Positions 44,516 to 56,345 of a stretch of 64,000 nt of DNA are shown here, in pieces (positions within the stretch are counted from its first letter, which is position 1; each line of letters opens with the position of its first letter). The notes under the pieces were generated by a model that did no database searches, was not told where the DNA came from, and saw only the letters and a list, made by a program, of their open reading frames with translations. Location of the stretch: NCBI GenBank assembly GCA_947095585.1, contig OX352761.1:25263777-25327776 (forward strand), in the 5' to 3' direction. A program made the position numbers and the translations under genes. Origin of the DNA: Nephrocerus scutellatus. Taxonomy: Eukaryota > Arthropoda > Insecta > Diptera > Pipunculidae.

Positions 44516-45570
44516 GGAGATTTTTTTTTATAATTCGCGAACGCTTAAAGGCTCGGCTATATGCTTGGCACATAGTGGTCGTTAAGGAAAAGGAGGCGAA
44601 AAGAGGAGATGTCTATTAGCTTGTGTTTTGAATGCCTGTGGATCATAGTGATGTGGGAAGACAGAGCTTCGCAAAGCATTCCACACACGTGTTGTACGGC
44701 TAAAGAACGAATTCCTTCACTAACTGTACGTCCGAACATGGGCTTGAGGGTAAACTGATGAGCATTTAGAGCACCACGAGTATTGCGGTTGAATTCAAGG
44801 AGAGGTGGCATGCAGCTGGCTATTTCTCTTGAGCACCGCTGGTAGAAGAAACGATAAAACAGTGACAAGCAAGAAACGTTCCTGCGGTGTTCAAGCGAAT
44901 CTATTGATTTCGCTATATTTTCGTCACCGATAAGTTTTATCGCGCGGTTTTGTATTCCATCTAGCTGATGCAAAGTAGTCTTAGGCGCACAAGACCAGAT
45001 ATGGCAATTGTACTCAAGTTTTGGTCGAATAAAAGCCTTGTATGTGGTGGCCAGATCAGAGGGAGAGAAATATTTCTTGCACCGGGCTAGAAAATCTAAA
45101 CATTTCGCAGCATTTTTGGCGACGGTAAATATGTGGTCATTCCAACGAAGCTTGTCGTTAACGCACATACCGAGAATTGCGAGATGCAAGTGCCATTCAT
45201 GGATAATGGCATACGATTTGGGATTCGCTTAGACGACAGGAGACAGCATTGGGTTTTGGAAACGTTAAATTCTACTCGATTGATTTCTCCCCATTGTATT
45301 ATGCTCAGAATTTAACGTGCTTAACATACGAAGTTGTTTGAGTTCCACATGAGAAGTGGGGGGACGTTCCTCAAACTTATATGAGAAGCTGAGAGTGCTG
45401 GTGTCAGCGAAAGAATTTGAATAGAAGTCACAAAAAAGAGATCATTAATAAAAATGAAGAAGAGTGTAAGAGTGTCAGGAACAAAACAGAGCCCTGGGGA
45501 ACGCCAGCATTTAAGTAATAAAATTTAGACTTGAAACCGACAAATACAACTTGAATTGAGCGGTGCAAAA
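44516..45570 (-). pseudogene. Jockey-1 LINE copy nested in LOA-B
   Basis: Read leftwards from 45,570. It starts at the RSIQVV palm segment, so most of the RT is missing by 5' truncation. LNAGVPQGS-equivalent codons and a SFADTSTLSFSY stretch follow (about 45,410; the second catalytic Asp is changed). The frame at 44,557-45,189 is clean for 210 codons: LAILGMCVNDKLRWNDHI, CKKYFSPSDLATTYKAFIRPKLEYNCHIW, AIKLIGDENIAKSIDSLEHRR and CMPPLLEFNRNTRGALNAHQFTLKP. A T run (44,521-44,528) marks the A-tailed 3' end. LOA-B codons flank both sides. Confidence 0.85.
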
Positions 45571-46162
45571 AAAACGGACCAGTTCAACATTCACCTGTAT
45601 TGGGTGCTAGGGCATAGGAACATTCTGGTGAACTCACCAGAAATGGTACTACGATGCCCCTTCTACCTCAAAAATGGTTCCGTAGCCATACCGATTGCTA
45701 CGTGCAAACTCATCTTAAAGGCGGATGCTACTGAAAAAACCAACCAACCAACTAACCAAAGCTGGATCCGAAACGCTCCAAGTGTATGATCTCTCTAAAC
45801 AAAGTGCACATAACATCTACGATAGCTGTAATTATTGGGCTCTGTTGCATGCAGCAAGGCTTGTGTATTTTCTAATGACTTCTGCAGAAGCTGCATGGTC
45901 GAGGAATAGCGAGTGACCATTTTTCACCTTCACACAGGTCTTTTTCTAAAGCTTAAGGTCCATTTGGGAGCCTTCTTTTACAACGACCTTAACGATTTGT
46001 CAAGCACTGATATCAGAAGTCTTCTACGCTTCATTCGATGCTCCAACTGGTTCAATGAGTAGGGCTAGAAATCCTTTCGATCCATGTGGCATCACAATGG
46101 ACCATCTATTGGTCTAAGTGGGTCGGCTTCCTGCCGACAGCCACCCTCACCTAACCTAACCT
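45571..46162 (+). pseudogene. LOA-B LINE, third piece: RNase H end, C terminus, 3' UTR
   Basis: It resumes as DQFNIHLYWVLGHRNILVNSP (RNase H end). Degraded Cys/His tail codons follow (45,780-45,920), then HLGAFFYNDLNDLSSTDIRSLLRFIRCSNWFNE with a stop near 46,060. The 3' UTR has CATGTGGCATCACAATGG and GTGGGTCGG and ends CACCTAACCTAACC at about 46,162. This matches the ends at 3,859-4,052 and 39,600-39,690 and fixes the LOA-B 3' terminus. Confidence 0.78.
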
Positions 46163-46494
46163 GCACAGAAAAATCACATGATGCACGCTACAGCCACTGC
46201 GCATTTGCTGCGAAATTTGCTCACACCAATGAGACCTATTATTTAATTTAATGTCAATTCTTTTGCAACGAAAATACTTCTCAGTTTAATTAAAAGTATT
46301 GCTCCCATTATGGTTTATGTCTCTACTAAAATTTGTGAACCACTGAATTGGTATGCTTAGTTTTAGAACCACTTTGTGCGTTAGTGATATGGCCAATTAG
46401 TATATTTATATAAGGTGAATACAATAAAACAACATTTTTTAAATTTTCAACCCAAAGAAATTATATTAAACTACATTTTTAATCACGCGGTATA
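46163..46494. other. No recognisable feature
   Basis: AT-rich spacer between the LOA-B end and the 1.36-kb inverted-repeat element. Nothing is recognised in it. Confidence 0.4.
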
Positions 46495-47858
46495 TACAGG
46501 GTGTATCCGTTAAGGTGGCATATACTTAAAGGGATGATTATTCCTTGGTTAATTTCGTGAAAAAAAACGTATGGGAGGGGGGGGGTCTATTTTCACCCCC
46601 TGCGGTGTACGTAGCGTTTTAATGCGAAGAGATGTACTTTTGACCTTACATCACTTCACACCCTGTAACTCTTGAACGCTTCTAGCTACAAGGACACTGT
46701 TGGTCATTTTTCCAGATACAATGTTACTATTAATCTTTTTTGAAAGAAGAGTAAATTTTTAAGATCAAACAATTACATTTTTTAAAATTATTTAAGCGAC
46801 AGCGATATGAAGGCCTTCAAAATAAATTTTTTTTTTAAAAATTGTATTCACAAACACGATTAATTCGAGAAATGATATCGGATAGGTTTTTTTGACAAAT
46901 GCAGTATTAAAGCCTATTCAATCTCCTACAAATCCGTGTCAAAATATTTGTGCATTCAGTCAAAAAGAGCGAGATAGTGCGGGTTGTGTTACTACTATGC
47001 AACTATGCATGCAACCCTTCTTATGCGTAGTAGTAGTAGTAAAACAACTCGCACTATCTCGCTCTTGTTGACCGAATGCACACATATTTTGCCATGTATT
47101 TGTAGGAATTTAAACAGGCTTCAATACTGTATTTATCAAAAAAATGTATCCAAGAGTATTTCTCGAAATAATCGTGTTGGTAAAAATAATTTACAAAAAT
47201 GTTGTTTTGAATTTGACGACCTTTATTTCGGTACGGCTAAAATAATTTAAGAAAATGTATATTGTTGGGTCTTAAAATATAATTTTCTTTTAAAAAAGAC
47301 CAACAGTAAGCTTGTAGCTGGAAGCGTTCAAGAGTTATATGGTGTGAAGTCATGTAAGGTCAAAAGTACGTTTTCGTTTATTTTGCAAACTTTCATTTTT
47401 AACCATGCTCCTGTTGACCAAATTCACAAATATTGTGAGGTGGATTTGTAGAAAATTGAATAGGCTTTAATATTGCATTTGTCAAAAAAAATTATCCGAG
47501 AGCGATTTTCGAAATATTCGCGTTTGAAAATAAAATTTAAAAAAAGAAAAAACATTTTTGGATTTTGACGACGTTTATATCGGTAACGGTTTCAACAATT
47601 TAAGAAAATGTTAATTATTTGATCTTATAAATTCAATTTTCTTTTAAAAATGACCAACAGTGGCCTTGTAGCTAGAAGCGTTCAAGAGTTACAGGGTGTG
47701 AAGTGATGTAAGGTCAAAAGTACATCTCTTTGCATTAAAACGCTACGTACACCGCAGGGGGTAAAAATAGACTCCCCCATCCCATACGATTTTTTTCACA
47801 AAATTAACCAAGGAATCATCTCTTTAAGTATTTGCCACCTTAACGGATACACCCTGTG
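46495..47858. mobile_element. 1.36-kb foldback/MITE-like element with long inverted arms
   Basis: The left end TACAGGGTGTATCCGTTAAG and the inverse of the right end CACAGGGTGTATCCGTTAAG face each other, with TA at 46,493-46,494 and 47,859-47,860. Pairing continues for several hundred bases (CCCCTGCGGTGTACGTAGCG, TTTTGACCTTACATCACTTC, CTCTTGAACGCTTCTAG). The centre holds another inverted repeat around 46,950-47,090 (GAGCGAGATAGTGCG and its inverse). A second inverse arm (about 47,050-47,370) precedes the right arm (about 47,395-47,858), as if the right arm had been partly duplicated. No transposase is encoded. It shares sequence with the 253-bp MITE at 39,110. Confidence 0.8.
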
Positions 47859-48064
47859 TATAAATACTAGTTGTTAACCCCGGCGTTACCCGGGACCTGC
47901 CAACCAACACCTCCAAGACACCGTTTAGACCCACCAAAAGCTAAAATAAGAGCTGTTTTCTGGCTGCCTCTCAGAGTTATGGTCGTTCCTATATAAATTC
48001 ATGGAAAATGGCATTTTCAGTTTTTCCCGAATTTTTCATGTTTTTTCGGTAACCGCCCGATTCC

Positions 48065-48118
48065 ACTAGCATAATTCCACTAGACACAATTCCACGGAAC
48101 ACAATTCCACTTGGCACA
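48065..48118. repeat. Short tandem repeat built on ATTCCAC
   Basis: Four imperfect units of about 15-17 bp (ATTCCACTAGCATA, ATTCCACTAGACACA, ATTCCACGGAACACA, ATTCCACTTGGCACA) follow one another. Confidence 0.75.
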
Positions 48119-48129
48119 GGAATTTAATG

Positions 48130-48330
48130 CATTTTCAAAAAGGCTCGCGAATTAATTTGTGTTGGCTGCTCTGGGGACTAGCCCGTTCATTAAGCTTTTG
48201 CCCTTTTTGGTGGGGAGGAATACAGGAGGGCCATCACGTGGAAGTGGTCGCACTTCCACCAGTCAGAATAGGTACGCACAGGCTACGTGTTATTCCCCCT
48301 ATTCAACTGATGGCTGACCGTTATTTAAAG
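48130..48330 (-). repeat. RTE-C 5' UTR fragment, diverged
   Basis: The reverse complement reads ACGGTCAGCCATCAG, GGGGAATAACACGTAG, CTGACTGGTGGAAGTGCGAC, TCCACGTGATGGCC and ACGGGCTAGTCCC. This is the same order as the RTE-C 5' UTRs at 31,706 and 49,878. It starts at the same first word, so it is probably a 5'-intact, 3'-lost copy or a related family. Confidence 0.65.
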
Positions 48331-49876
48331 TAATTTGAAAAAATTTAAAAACTTTTGTTTACACACGAGTAGCAAACACTCACACTGACACAAACAACAA
48401 GAAGCAACAAATATTACTTATTCGAGATACGAATGGGGAACGCAATCATTTCTGTCCATTCACATGATTTTCCTCAATAAAAAAATAATTTCCAAATAAA
48501 GAAGAAGGCAACAAGAATAAAGTACCATTGGGTCCCCGCCTGCGATAAAAAACTTTTTATAAAATTAACGCTGTAAAATGTAGGTAATTCCTCTGGGTGG
48601 CCTCTTTTCTCCACCACTCTCCTCCACCATTCGCGATGGTCGTTTAATTTTATTGTTGCCACTTTGAATATTCTTTGAGTTTTTTTTATCCCTGAACTGA
48701 ACTGCTGCTGTTGGCCATTGCGATGATCGACAGTGAGGATGCAGGGTACAACTTACATCGAGACAGCACGGGGAATAAACAGACGACAAACACAGGACAA
48801 TCATGAAATAACTTCTAATAAAAGTGCCTCTCAGGTTTATTTGCTGTTGCCAGCAGCAATACTGTCATCGTACAGTTCAGTCAGTCTCGTCTCTTCGTAT
48901 AGTCGTGCAGGACATTAGGGGTAATAAGCTAAGAAAATGTGCCCAGCGTGAGTCCTTAGTATTGACGATGAAAAGAAAACTTCTTTCAGAGTTGCCGTCC
49001 CATAAATACTGGCACATAATCCATTTCCACTTTTATTTTTTGTGTTAAAACGATTGACCTGGACAGCAAAGTGCCCACATCGTGACTGTAACTTCAATTT
49101 ACCTTAACTGCAAGAGCTTTATATACATTCTCAGATACATATACGTATTTGTGTGTATGAGTAGTAAAAGTTATGACACAAACAATTGCCGCACACACAA
49201 TCACAAGAGAAACTTATTTTATTCGTTGTTTGTAATTTTCTTTTTTTGTTCCACCATACACCACATGGCGCGATTTTGTAGTATGCATGAGTGTGTGTTT
49301 AGGGGTGGGTGGGTTTGTGAATAGTCTCCATGTAGTGGCAGACTCTATTTGTACTTAATAATTTAAGAACAAACTTTCGTCTTTGAATAACTTTTATGGA
49401 GTGTTCTCCTCCTTACCAGCCCGTTAAGGGAATGTTAACGCATGGCATGCATGTGTGCGAATCGTGTTCTGCGTTGAGAGGTGTGGTTTGGGACCCGCCA
49501 TAGTTTAAGAATGCAATAAATATTATTGGAATATTTCTCTTATATCGTTGTGAGTTGAAATATCCTTCCGACGACTGACAATTGCGTTATACTGAAAAAA
49601 CTTGTTGTTGTTTCAGATCAAAGCAAGCTACTACGCATAATACTCGCTTTAAACGTTATAAATTAAAAATGTATTTTTATTAGCTAACATGTTATTTGAT
49701 TGTATTGCTTATTTTTTTTCTGAAAATTAATTCAAAACTTATAATTTTTTTTGCCTTGATAATGGTCAGCAAAACCGAAATAGTGGCAAATATTATTATT
49801 TTTTCAAATACAATTAAATAAAATTTGAATAAAAGAGATTAATAATAATCAATATAATTTAATTTCCTTGCAGCCA
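48331..49876. other. No recognisable gene
   Basis: AT-rich with short frames only; nothing is recognised on either strand. The frames at 48,474-49,097 overlap each other on both strands without domains. Confidence 0.45.
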
Positions 49877-49877
49877 T

Positions 49878-51665
49878 GGCGGTCAGCCATCAGCAGACTA
49901 GGGGGAATAACACAGAATGCTCTAGAATTGCAGGTGGCCGTAACTATCTCTGACTGGTGGAAGTGCGATCAAACCTCCACGTGGTGACCGCCGTTAATTT
50001 TCCTTCAATGCAGGAAAAGCTGAATGATCGGGCTAGTCCCTTCAAAGTAAGGTTGGCGCGAGGCCAATAACCACGCCTGCAAAAAAGTATTATTACGGAA
50101 CCCAAAAAACCCACTGGTGAACGACGACGACCACGGCAAAGAAAACGCTAAACGCTCGAGCTGCACAGCAGCTGGCCGATACCCTGTCTAAATATAAGGC
50201 TGACATAACAGCAATCCAGGAGATGTGGTGGATGGGGAATAATGGTGTCTTACAAAAATCAGAATATGACAGAATATATTACAGCTGTCATGCAAGATGT
50301 AATTTTTATTTTAAATTTGTATGGGAGCACCACGAACCCGGGGCCCGATCACTTCCAAATTTTAAAAGAAAGTATTGTCACATGTGTGCAAAATTTCAAT
50401 AAAATCGGGCTTTGGGAAGTGGGTTAAAAATTTATCAGATAATCTGACCAGCCAGCCAGCCAGCCACCCAGCCACGTACACGCGAAGTTAATACAGAGAA
50501 TTTAAAAAGAAGAATTCTTTGAATCAGTCGAACGGGAACTCCATGCCTGCCCTCAGTATGATGTAAAAATCATTTGGGGGATATGAATGCTAAAATAGGT
50601 AGGTAGCCAGTATTCAGGCAGTACATTGGCACCCATAGCTTACACGAGAGCACTAATAACAATGGACAACGAGTCATAGAGATGGCAGCAAGCAATATTC
50701 GGTCGTTCCGAGTACAAGGTTTGCGCGATAACAATTTCCACAAAGCCACCTGGGTATCACCCGATGGAGCCACTCGCAACCAGATAGACCACGTGTTTAT
50801 AGACCGCCGCCAAAACCCGCACCTGATGACTGTACGAACGTACCGAGGTGCCAACGTCGACTCGGACCACTATCTTGTTGGTATGGTGCTCCGAACGCGG
50901 ATTGCATCATCACGAAAGATTGCATCCGCAAATCAGATTCGAGTCAACACGGCTGCCCTTCGCAACGAAGAGTCCAGAAACAACTACGGTCAAGCGATAA
51001 GACTCGCCCTTAAGGCTGGGAGAGTAAGTCCTGGAGCTTAGATGTCAGGCGTAGAAGAGAAATGGACACGCCTTAAAAATACTGTCATTAGTACTGCTGC
51101 CTCCATCTTAGGTAGTAAGATCGGAACGACTGGTTCGATGACGAATGTATGCCAGCGACTGAACGTAAAAATGTTGCGTACCGAGCAATGCAACAATCTC
51201 ATAGGACGCGTTCACGCGTCGAAAGAAAGCTGCCTGGGAGAAGAATCTGTGAACTAGAACAGTATAGAGAGCGAGGACCACACACGGCGTGGAAGTTCTA
51301 CCAAAGAGTCCCCGGTATGACGCAATATACACCGCATTGCACGTACAGCAAGGACAAAGAGGATCGCCAATCTCAAAGGCATCTAAGAGGATTGGAAGAG
51401 CTCTTTCACGAGTTGTTTAATGGCCAGCAAACTGAGGAATTGGAGGCTCCACAAATGACCGAAGACCACACTATGCTGCCGCCACCAAGCATAGACAAAG
51501 TGAGCACAGCGGCTTAAAAATAATAAGGCCCCGGGATCTGATGGAATCCCAGCGGAACTGATAAAAATAGGAGGGCCCACATTACACCAAGCAATTCATG
51601 AAATAATAGTGCAAGAATGGTAGGAAAAAGCTATGCCAGAAGACTGGCAAAGAGGCATCCTGTGC
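49878..51665 (+). pseudogene. RTE-C LINE copy 2: 5' UTR, endonuclease, linker
   Basis: It starts with the conserved 5' UTR (49,878-50,140). The endonuclease N terminus is partly deleted: the SWNVRSLYR stretch is missing and the coding resumes at RARAAQQLADTLSKYKADITAIQEM. An insert of other repeat DNA lies at about 50,298-50,480. The endonuclease C-terminal part is clean at 50,682-51,041 (KATWVSPDGATRNQIDHVFIDRR, YRGANVDSDHYLVGMVLRTRI) and includes the family Asp and SDH motifs. The linker runs to about 51,500 with shifts (QYRERGPHTAWKFYQRVPGM). RT begins (NNKAPGSDGIPAELIKIGG) and is cut near 51,665 before the palm. Confidence 0.82.
50298..50480. repeat. GGGCCCGATC-family repeat inserted in RTE-C, with CAGC run
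   Basis: TATGGGAGCACC, GGGGCCCGATCACTTCCAAA and AAAATCGGGCTTTGG match the tandem units at 59,996-61,795. A CCAG/CAGC tract follows (50,447-50,474). The block replaces about 180 bases of the endonuclease region present in the copy at 31,977. Confidence 0.7.
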
Positions 51666-54454
51666 CCATAACAAAAATAATAAAAAAGAAAACAAATTCA
51701 ATATGCAAATACAGAAAAAATGCGGGACAAAAAAAATATAGACCATTTGTACGTTTCGTAGCACTTAATAAAATGTCGGAGACAAGAAAGATGGCTGGTC
51801 ACCGTATGTTTCCCTAGCCGATATCTTCTCGCCAACTTTGCGATACTACAATGCCTAGGACATCTTCAATTATTTCTTTTTAAGACTGGCATTTCAAGAA
51901 TGTAATAGTGCCAACTACGTTTCTTCTGTTTTTAAATGAAAGTATACAATGCGGAGAATGACGTCGATGGCGCGACCAGATACATTCACAGTTTTAACTT
52001 TATTGTAGGTAGCTGTTGAGTTACGTGGGTTTTCTAGTGACGTACGAAAAGACGGCGGGAGATCGCACAACAGGGATCCACCACTCTGTATACATACTTG
52101 CTATTTTGTAGCAATAATCGCAGTCTGATTGATTGTCTGAAAGCTGGCAAAGAGTAACTTCGCAAAGAAATTAAAAAGATATACGTCGTATTATTTATGA
52201 CTTGGTTGATAATGACGTTGTCGATACAGGGAATTAAATTAATACAATGCTGCTGTCTCAAAAAAACTACTATCAAGCGAAAAATTAAGTTACGAAAAAT
52301 ACAAGAGAGTACCTTATGAATTACATGGCAACCTTACGGAACTCATTAAAAAATTGAGGACTTTTAAAAGAATATTTTTACCTATACGAGAAGATCAAAA
52401 AAATTTCGACCAATCACAGTTTCAATGAAAGATTAAAATAACAAAAGTTATATGGAGTGCCCACCCTTAACATACAACTAGCTGGCACTTCCTTCCTCCC
52501 TTCCCTCCCAATATGTCGCAATTAGTATTGTATTTTAGGTTATATGGGAGCTGTCATGCATTGATTTAAAGAATCCACTTTCCACAAAAAAGTCAATTTG
52601 AAAAATTATATAAGCCGTATTTTATCTGTCGAATTCCTTCTTTGGAATTGTGAAAACCTGTTTGGCTGGTTTTGGCTGGTTTTGACATTCGAATTCCGAA
52701 CTCGCTCGACAAATAAAATGCAGCTATAATCTGAATCCTGTATTGATGGTATGCGTGTTCAGCGACTACTTAAATGCAACGGGTAAACCCAGATTGTGAA
52801 GGCTGGCTGGCCAAATCTTGTAATAAATTTTTAATCTGATTCCTAAAACCCTATTTTATTCAAATTTTGCACAGATATCTTATTCCGATGACAACACTTT
52901 CTATTAAAATTTCATTGAATTTGGGCCCCAGGGTCGAGGGGCTCCCATATTAATTTCTTAAAAATTATCCATGAGTAAACTTTTAAGCGCCTGTTTTGAA
53001 TTCTTGCTTTGCATGCGGATATAAGTTGAATCGATTATTAACATTCCACTTCAATATTTTAAGCTTAATTTAGCTTGCGTATTCATTAACTGAATTGAAT
53101 TGTTTTTGTATTTTTTTTTTCCTTTATAGCGGAAATGTCGTTTTTTGATGGTAACCTACGCCTTGAACAACAACTTGTCTCAGCATTCTGTCATTAGAGA
53201 ATTTTCATAAAAAAATTTAATTTGTGTGTGTGGTTTTTTTTTATTTGTTTTTTCTAATAGCTCGTCAAGTAATCAAACAATCAATCAATATCAAGGAAAA
53301 GCGAATATCTCAGCTTAGGACGACTATGGTAATGAACCGCTTAAAATTCCTAATTTTCAAGTTAGTGCCATCTCGTATTTATCTTCTAACAATGTGAGTC
53401 GCACTGACGATGATACCAATTAAGATACTTTCGAAGGATTATTTAGTGCGGAAGATGCACTCAAACAGGTAATTTTACCTGAAGCGAAATCAAATCACAG
53501 ATACTATACTCTTGTATGAACAATTAAAATGAATCAACACAACCTCACACTAACGCACACGTAGATGCGATATCATCGTCAGCATCAACTTTGGAAATAA
53601 GATCCTAATTGCCGAAAAGACAACTCCATACTCCAGCTCATAGTTGCCGATGTTCAATATTGATGATAATGCAACCCGATCTAATGCTAATGAACCATTT
53701 AGAAAGGTAAATGTAAATGTAAATAGCAGTGGCGAGGACAACAAACAACCCAATTCATACCGGGCTACCTTGAGATAATTCCTGCAGCTCTTTCTTTTCA
53801 TTGAAAATTACTTAACTAAAAAACTAAGCGAAAAAGTTCTACTTGCAGCGTTCAAGCGTAGGTACAGGTATTTCGCTGCCTGTTCACTTAGGTGTGCGTT
53901 CCTCTATTTATTTACTTGCAATGGGCTTTTTTTTACGTAAAACGTCCTTATAATCGAAAGATTGGGGTACATGAACAAAAATAAGAGCGCTTTTCGAAGG
54001 CTTAATTTGACCGATCCTAATAGCCAATCACGGTATAGGAAAAAGACAGAAACATTCTATAGAACATCTTTAATGCCACCCCATACGAAAGAATTAAAGA
54101 AAAAGTATTAGGTCATATTTCCAGAGCTAAATAATTAAGTTTTCCAACCTATATTTGGAGCAATACTACGAATAAGTTCTGTAATAAGTTTTACGGGTCA
54201 TCTTATTGATGGCACGACTAGAGCAAAGTTGATATTAGGAAGATCACACCGGATAATATATATTGCTACAAAACTCAATGAAATATCAGCAATAACGGCA
54301 AAATTCATATGTCTATACCGGACAACGCCAGTAATATGAGTGCAGCTATGCATTCTGAAAATTCTCTATATGGCAGAACGTGTTTGAATTCATATTCCGA
54401 CTATGGAAGAGTGGATTCTAGTGAACAACTTAATTATAGTTGTTTTCGCGATAT
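51666..54454. other. No recognisable gene
   Basis: AT-rich. The longest frames are under 85 codons without domains. GGGGCTCCCATAT near 52,940 and TATATGGGAGCTGTCATG near 52,540 weakly recall the GGGCCCGATC repeat family. No TE ends are found. Confidence 0.45.
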
Positions 54455-55408
54455 TGACGTCACCAATAAGTTTTATCGCGCGGTTCTGCATTCTGTTAAC
54501 TAGATGCCCAATGTAATCTTGGGAGCACCTGCCCAGACAATACAGTTGAATTCAAGTTTATGGCGAATATATGCCTTGTAAATAGTAGCCAGGTCTGAGG
54601 AAGTGAAGTACATCTTGCACCGTTTTAGGAAATCTAAACATTTCGCAGCGTTCTTAGCGATGGCGAATATGTGGTCATTTCAACGAAGCTTGTTGTTGAC
54701 GCACATACTGAGAATTGATAGTTGGGGGTTTGAGTTACACTTGGACGACGGAAGACTGCATTGGGTTTTGGAAACGTTAAATTCTACTCGATTGATTTCT
54801 CCTCATTGTTTTATGCTGTCTAGGTCAGAATTTAACGTCCTTAACATACGTTTTTGTTCAAGTTCTACTTGGGATGTAAAGGGGCGTACAGAAAGCGCGA
54901 TCTCATATGAAAAGCTAAGAGTGCTATCGTCAGCGAAAGAATGAATTGGATTAGAAGAAGCGGAAAGGAGATCATTAATGAAAGAGTGTCGGAGACCAAA
55001 CAGAGCTTTGTGGAACACCGGCGTTCATGCGGTGAACATTGGATTTGAAACCGTGCAATACGACTTGAATTGAAAGGTCCAAACAAGCATGGTCTTTTCA
55101 ACTTCATAGGTATTAATTTTAGCCAAAAGAGCTTGATGCCAGACTCTGTCAAATGCCTTGGAAATATCGAGTGCAACGACTTTGCCTTCATCAAGAATTT
55201 GTTCTACTTTTCAGTAAGATAAGCCATCAGGTCACCTGTAGAACTTTACTTACGAAAACCGTACTGCTGGTCGCTAAGGGTTTCACGTGATTCAAGGTAT
55301 TGCATAAGCTTACGATTGATCAGCATTTCCATGACCTTAGAAAATATGGCTGTTAGCGCAATTGGTCGGTACGAGGAAAGAGATGATTTTTTAGGAACAG
55401 GCTAGATA
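54455..55408 (-). pseudogene. Jockey-1 LINE RT fragment
   Basis: Read leftwards from 55,408. RT fingers PVPKK..SSLSSYRPIALTAIFSKVMEMLINRKLMQYLESRETLSDQQYGF are followed by a degraded palm and VALDISKAFDRVWHQALLAKI-like codons in shifted frames. SFADDSTLSFSY is intact near 54,940. The thumb (RTLNSDLDSIKQ) and LAKNAAKCLDFLKR..KMYFTSSDLATIYKAYI follow. It stops near 54,455 in RNRAIKLIGDVNI, short of the C terminus and tail, so it is truncated at both ends. Several shifts and deletions; dead. Confidence 0.8.
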
Positions 55409-55418
55409 AAGTATTAAA

Positions 55419-55760
55419 ATGCAATATAACAGCCCCATCCCTTCAGGATCTAACCGAGAATATAAATCACGCCTATCGTTGGAAGGAGGAGGCTATGGGC
55501 TACGCATAGGTGCCACAATTTCCGATACCATGCGAGCTAGACCGTTTCGGAATCGTCGCAAAGCTGTCACGGCAAAGTACAAATCGAGGGAGAATAACAG
55601 CCAAACATCTACTGGTGAAAATATAGCAGGATTTCGTTTAAGAAGCAAGTCAATAGATGCCAATAAAATCCCAAACGCTGTCGTACTCGAACGTATTTCG
55701 ATATACCTTGAAGCCGACGGCCTGCTGCTGCTTGACCCGTCGTCTACGCTACAAAGGTAA
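55419..55760 (+). CDS. Unrecognised 113-codon ORF
   Basis: I do not recognise this frame. It starts MQYNSPIPSG and contains a basic stretch (MRARPFRNRRKAVTAKYKSR) and a leucine-rich end (RISIYLEADGLLLLDPSST). It has no signal peptide, membrane helix or known motif. It lies directly beside the broken edge of a Jockey-1 copy and ends within a short direct repeat. It could be a TE gag remnant, a stray host exon piece or chance. Its composition is less AT-biased than the surrounding DNA, which is the only reason to list it. Confidence 0.25.
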   Translation: MQYNSPIPSGSNREYKSRLSLEGGGYGLRIGATISDTMRARPFRNRRKAVTAKYKSRENNSQTSTGENIAGFRLRSKSIDANKIPNAVVLERISIYLEADGLLLLDPSSTLQR

Positions 55761-55810
55761 TTTCGCCACGCTCATCATTTATGCAAATTCGTCGTCTACG
55801 CTACGAAGGT
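55739..55810. repeat. Short direct repeat CGTCGTCTACGCTAC
   Basis: CGTCGTCTACGCTAC plus AAAGGTAATT or GAAGGTAATT occurs at 55,739 and again at 55,786, 47 bp apart, with one mismatch over about 25 bp. Confidence 0.75.
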
Positions 55811-55854
55811 AATTATTTTACCGGGCCTATTTCAAAGTATTTTCTTTTTTCCAC

Positions 55855-56310
55855 TCATCACACGCGCCACACACGACTCGCGATACGCGTCAAACATGGG
55901 ATATCAAAATTGGCCCCTGACATTGAGCCGCTCACAATATTTCAGCCTTGCGAAGGGTGGTTAAAAAAGACATAAAAAAACGAGAAAATGACGCGATTTT
56001 AACCCATCACACGCGGAACGCGACATGCTAAATAGGTGGAGTATAAAACTGCTATTTTCGACTTAAAAACTCATAACATTTCAGCTTTCTATGTCATGTG
56101 GAAGGTTGTTAAAATTGACCTCAAAGAGGTCGAGAAAAAATTATCACCCATCCCACGCGTAACACGCGACACTCGACACGCGTCATAGGCGGAATATAAA
56201 AAATCTATTTTTGACTTAGACAGTCCCAAAATTTCAGCTCTCTAGGTCGTGTGGAAAGTGGTTAAAAAAGGACCTCAAAGTAGTCGAAAATACAGACTAA
56301 AAATGGTCAA
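55855..56310. repeat. Degenerate tandem array, about 140-155 bp period, CACGCG-rich
   Basis: About three units share, in order, CATCACACGCG, a CGCGACA/ACGCGTCA block, GGAGTATAAAA or GGAATATAAAA, CTATTTTCGACTTA, ATTTCAGCTTTCTA, GTCGTGTGGAAGGTGGTTAA and GACCTCAAAG. The ATTTCAGC word falls at 55,939, 56,077 and 56,231. It looks like a small satellite or the body of an unclassified repeat. Confidence 0.75.
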
Positions 56311-56345
56311 GTTAAATTAAAGTTTTTAAAAAAGTTTTGTGCGGG

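Noticed and set aside
46984..47250. 88-codon frame inside the inverted-repeat element
   Set aside because: It lies within mutually inverse arms; codons arise from the repeat sequence and show no transposase motif.
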